Of a DNA stretch of 42,955 bases, positions 42,863-42,955 are shown piece by piece. Position numbers and translations under genes: made by a program. The first letter of the stretch is position 1. Every line of letters begins with the position of its first letter. The notes under the pieces are model-generated. The model saw only the letters and a list, made by a program, of their open reading frames with translations, did no database searches and was not told the DNA's origin. The stretch is from contig PTKH01000009.1 in NCBI GenBank assembly GCA_002937655.1, forward strand, positions 1 through 42,955, read 5' to 3'. Source of the stretch: Alphaproteobacteria bacterium MarineAlpha9_Bin3 (lineage in GTDB: Bacteria; Pseudomonadota; Alphaproteobacteria; TMED109).

Positions 42863-42955
42863 TTTTCTTTCCAATATAGTAATAAGATTAATAGTTTTTG
42901 TTGCAATAATATAGTTTTTAATATTTATTACGGTAAACCTTCATTATATTCTTTG

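Noticed and set aside
42875-42955. Possible gene start at the right edge
   Set aside because: The last 81 nt are AT-rich with no convincing ribosome site and start codon on either strand; it is probably the promoter of the DUF815 gene and of a gene beyond the window.

Overview
The window is a gene-dense, strongly AT-rich stretch (roughly 30% G+C by eye) carrying 47 recognisable protein genes and one tRNA gene. No rRNA, CRISPR array, insertion sequence or integrase was seen. Gene content and order point to an alphaproteobacterium: PIMT-tolC-DUF2497/popZ-like-valS, then xthA-erpA | dgt-argS-SPOR-nagZ-scpA-scpB ... tatA-tatB-tatC-serS-surE-pcm-nlpD, then a DUF815 ATPase. Short spacers, overlapping genes, frequent TTG starts and convergent genes whose stop codons touch suggest a streamlined, probably marine, free-living lineage. 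That ecological reading is inference.

Layout. 1-2.3 kb: a soluble-epoxide-hydrolase-like enzyme facing a zinc-free quinone oxidoreductase. 2.3-6.4 kb: a DUF3108 secreted protein with a small overlapping upstream ORF, then a tight queC-queE-queD-queF operon (preQ0/preQ1 synthesis for queuosine) with a TauD-like dioxygenase attached. 6.4-8.3 kb: gmhA facing a minus-strand operon of a PNPOx-like flavoprotein and two tandem secreted four-cysteine paralogues of unknown function. 8.3-12.4 kb: a crotonase/PaaG-like isomerase, a haloalkane dehalogenase with the complete HLD-II catalytic pentad, and a patch of small periplasmic proteins that includes a class II cytochrome c. 12.4-14.05 kb: a thiolase-like/DUF35 pair that has lost both the thiolase cysteine and the zinc-ribbon cysteines, then tRNA-Cys(GCA). 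14.2-25.1 kb: an RND/MMPL exporter, a PIMT-family methyltransferase, TolC, a basic PopZ-like protein, ValS, IlvD and an M48 lipoprotein protease with a C-terminal LysM-like segment.

25.1-42.9 kb: minus-strand L,D-transpeptidase, xthA and erpA diverge from a long plus-strand series: dgt, argS, SPOR protein, nagZ, scpAB, an Fe(III) ABC transporter (fbpABC type) preceded by a Fur-like palindrome, tatABC, serS, surE, pcm and nlpD. A minus-strand DUF815 ATPase closes the window. The series combines translation, chromosome condensation (ScpAB), wall recycling and remodelling (NagZ, SPOR, NlpD, Ldt), twin-arginine export and iron uptake.

Most of the window is ordinary core genome. The parts most likely to hide undescribed biology are the tandem four-Cys secreted pair behind the flavoprotein, the patch of small secreted proteins at 10.1-12.4 kb, the non-canonical thiolase/DUF35 pair, the QueD without its usual catalytic Cys, the cationic PopZ-like protein, and the zero-nucleotide convergent gene junctions.
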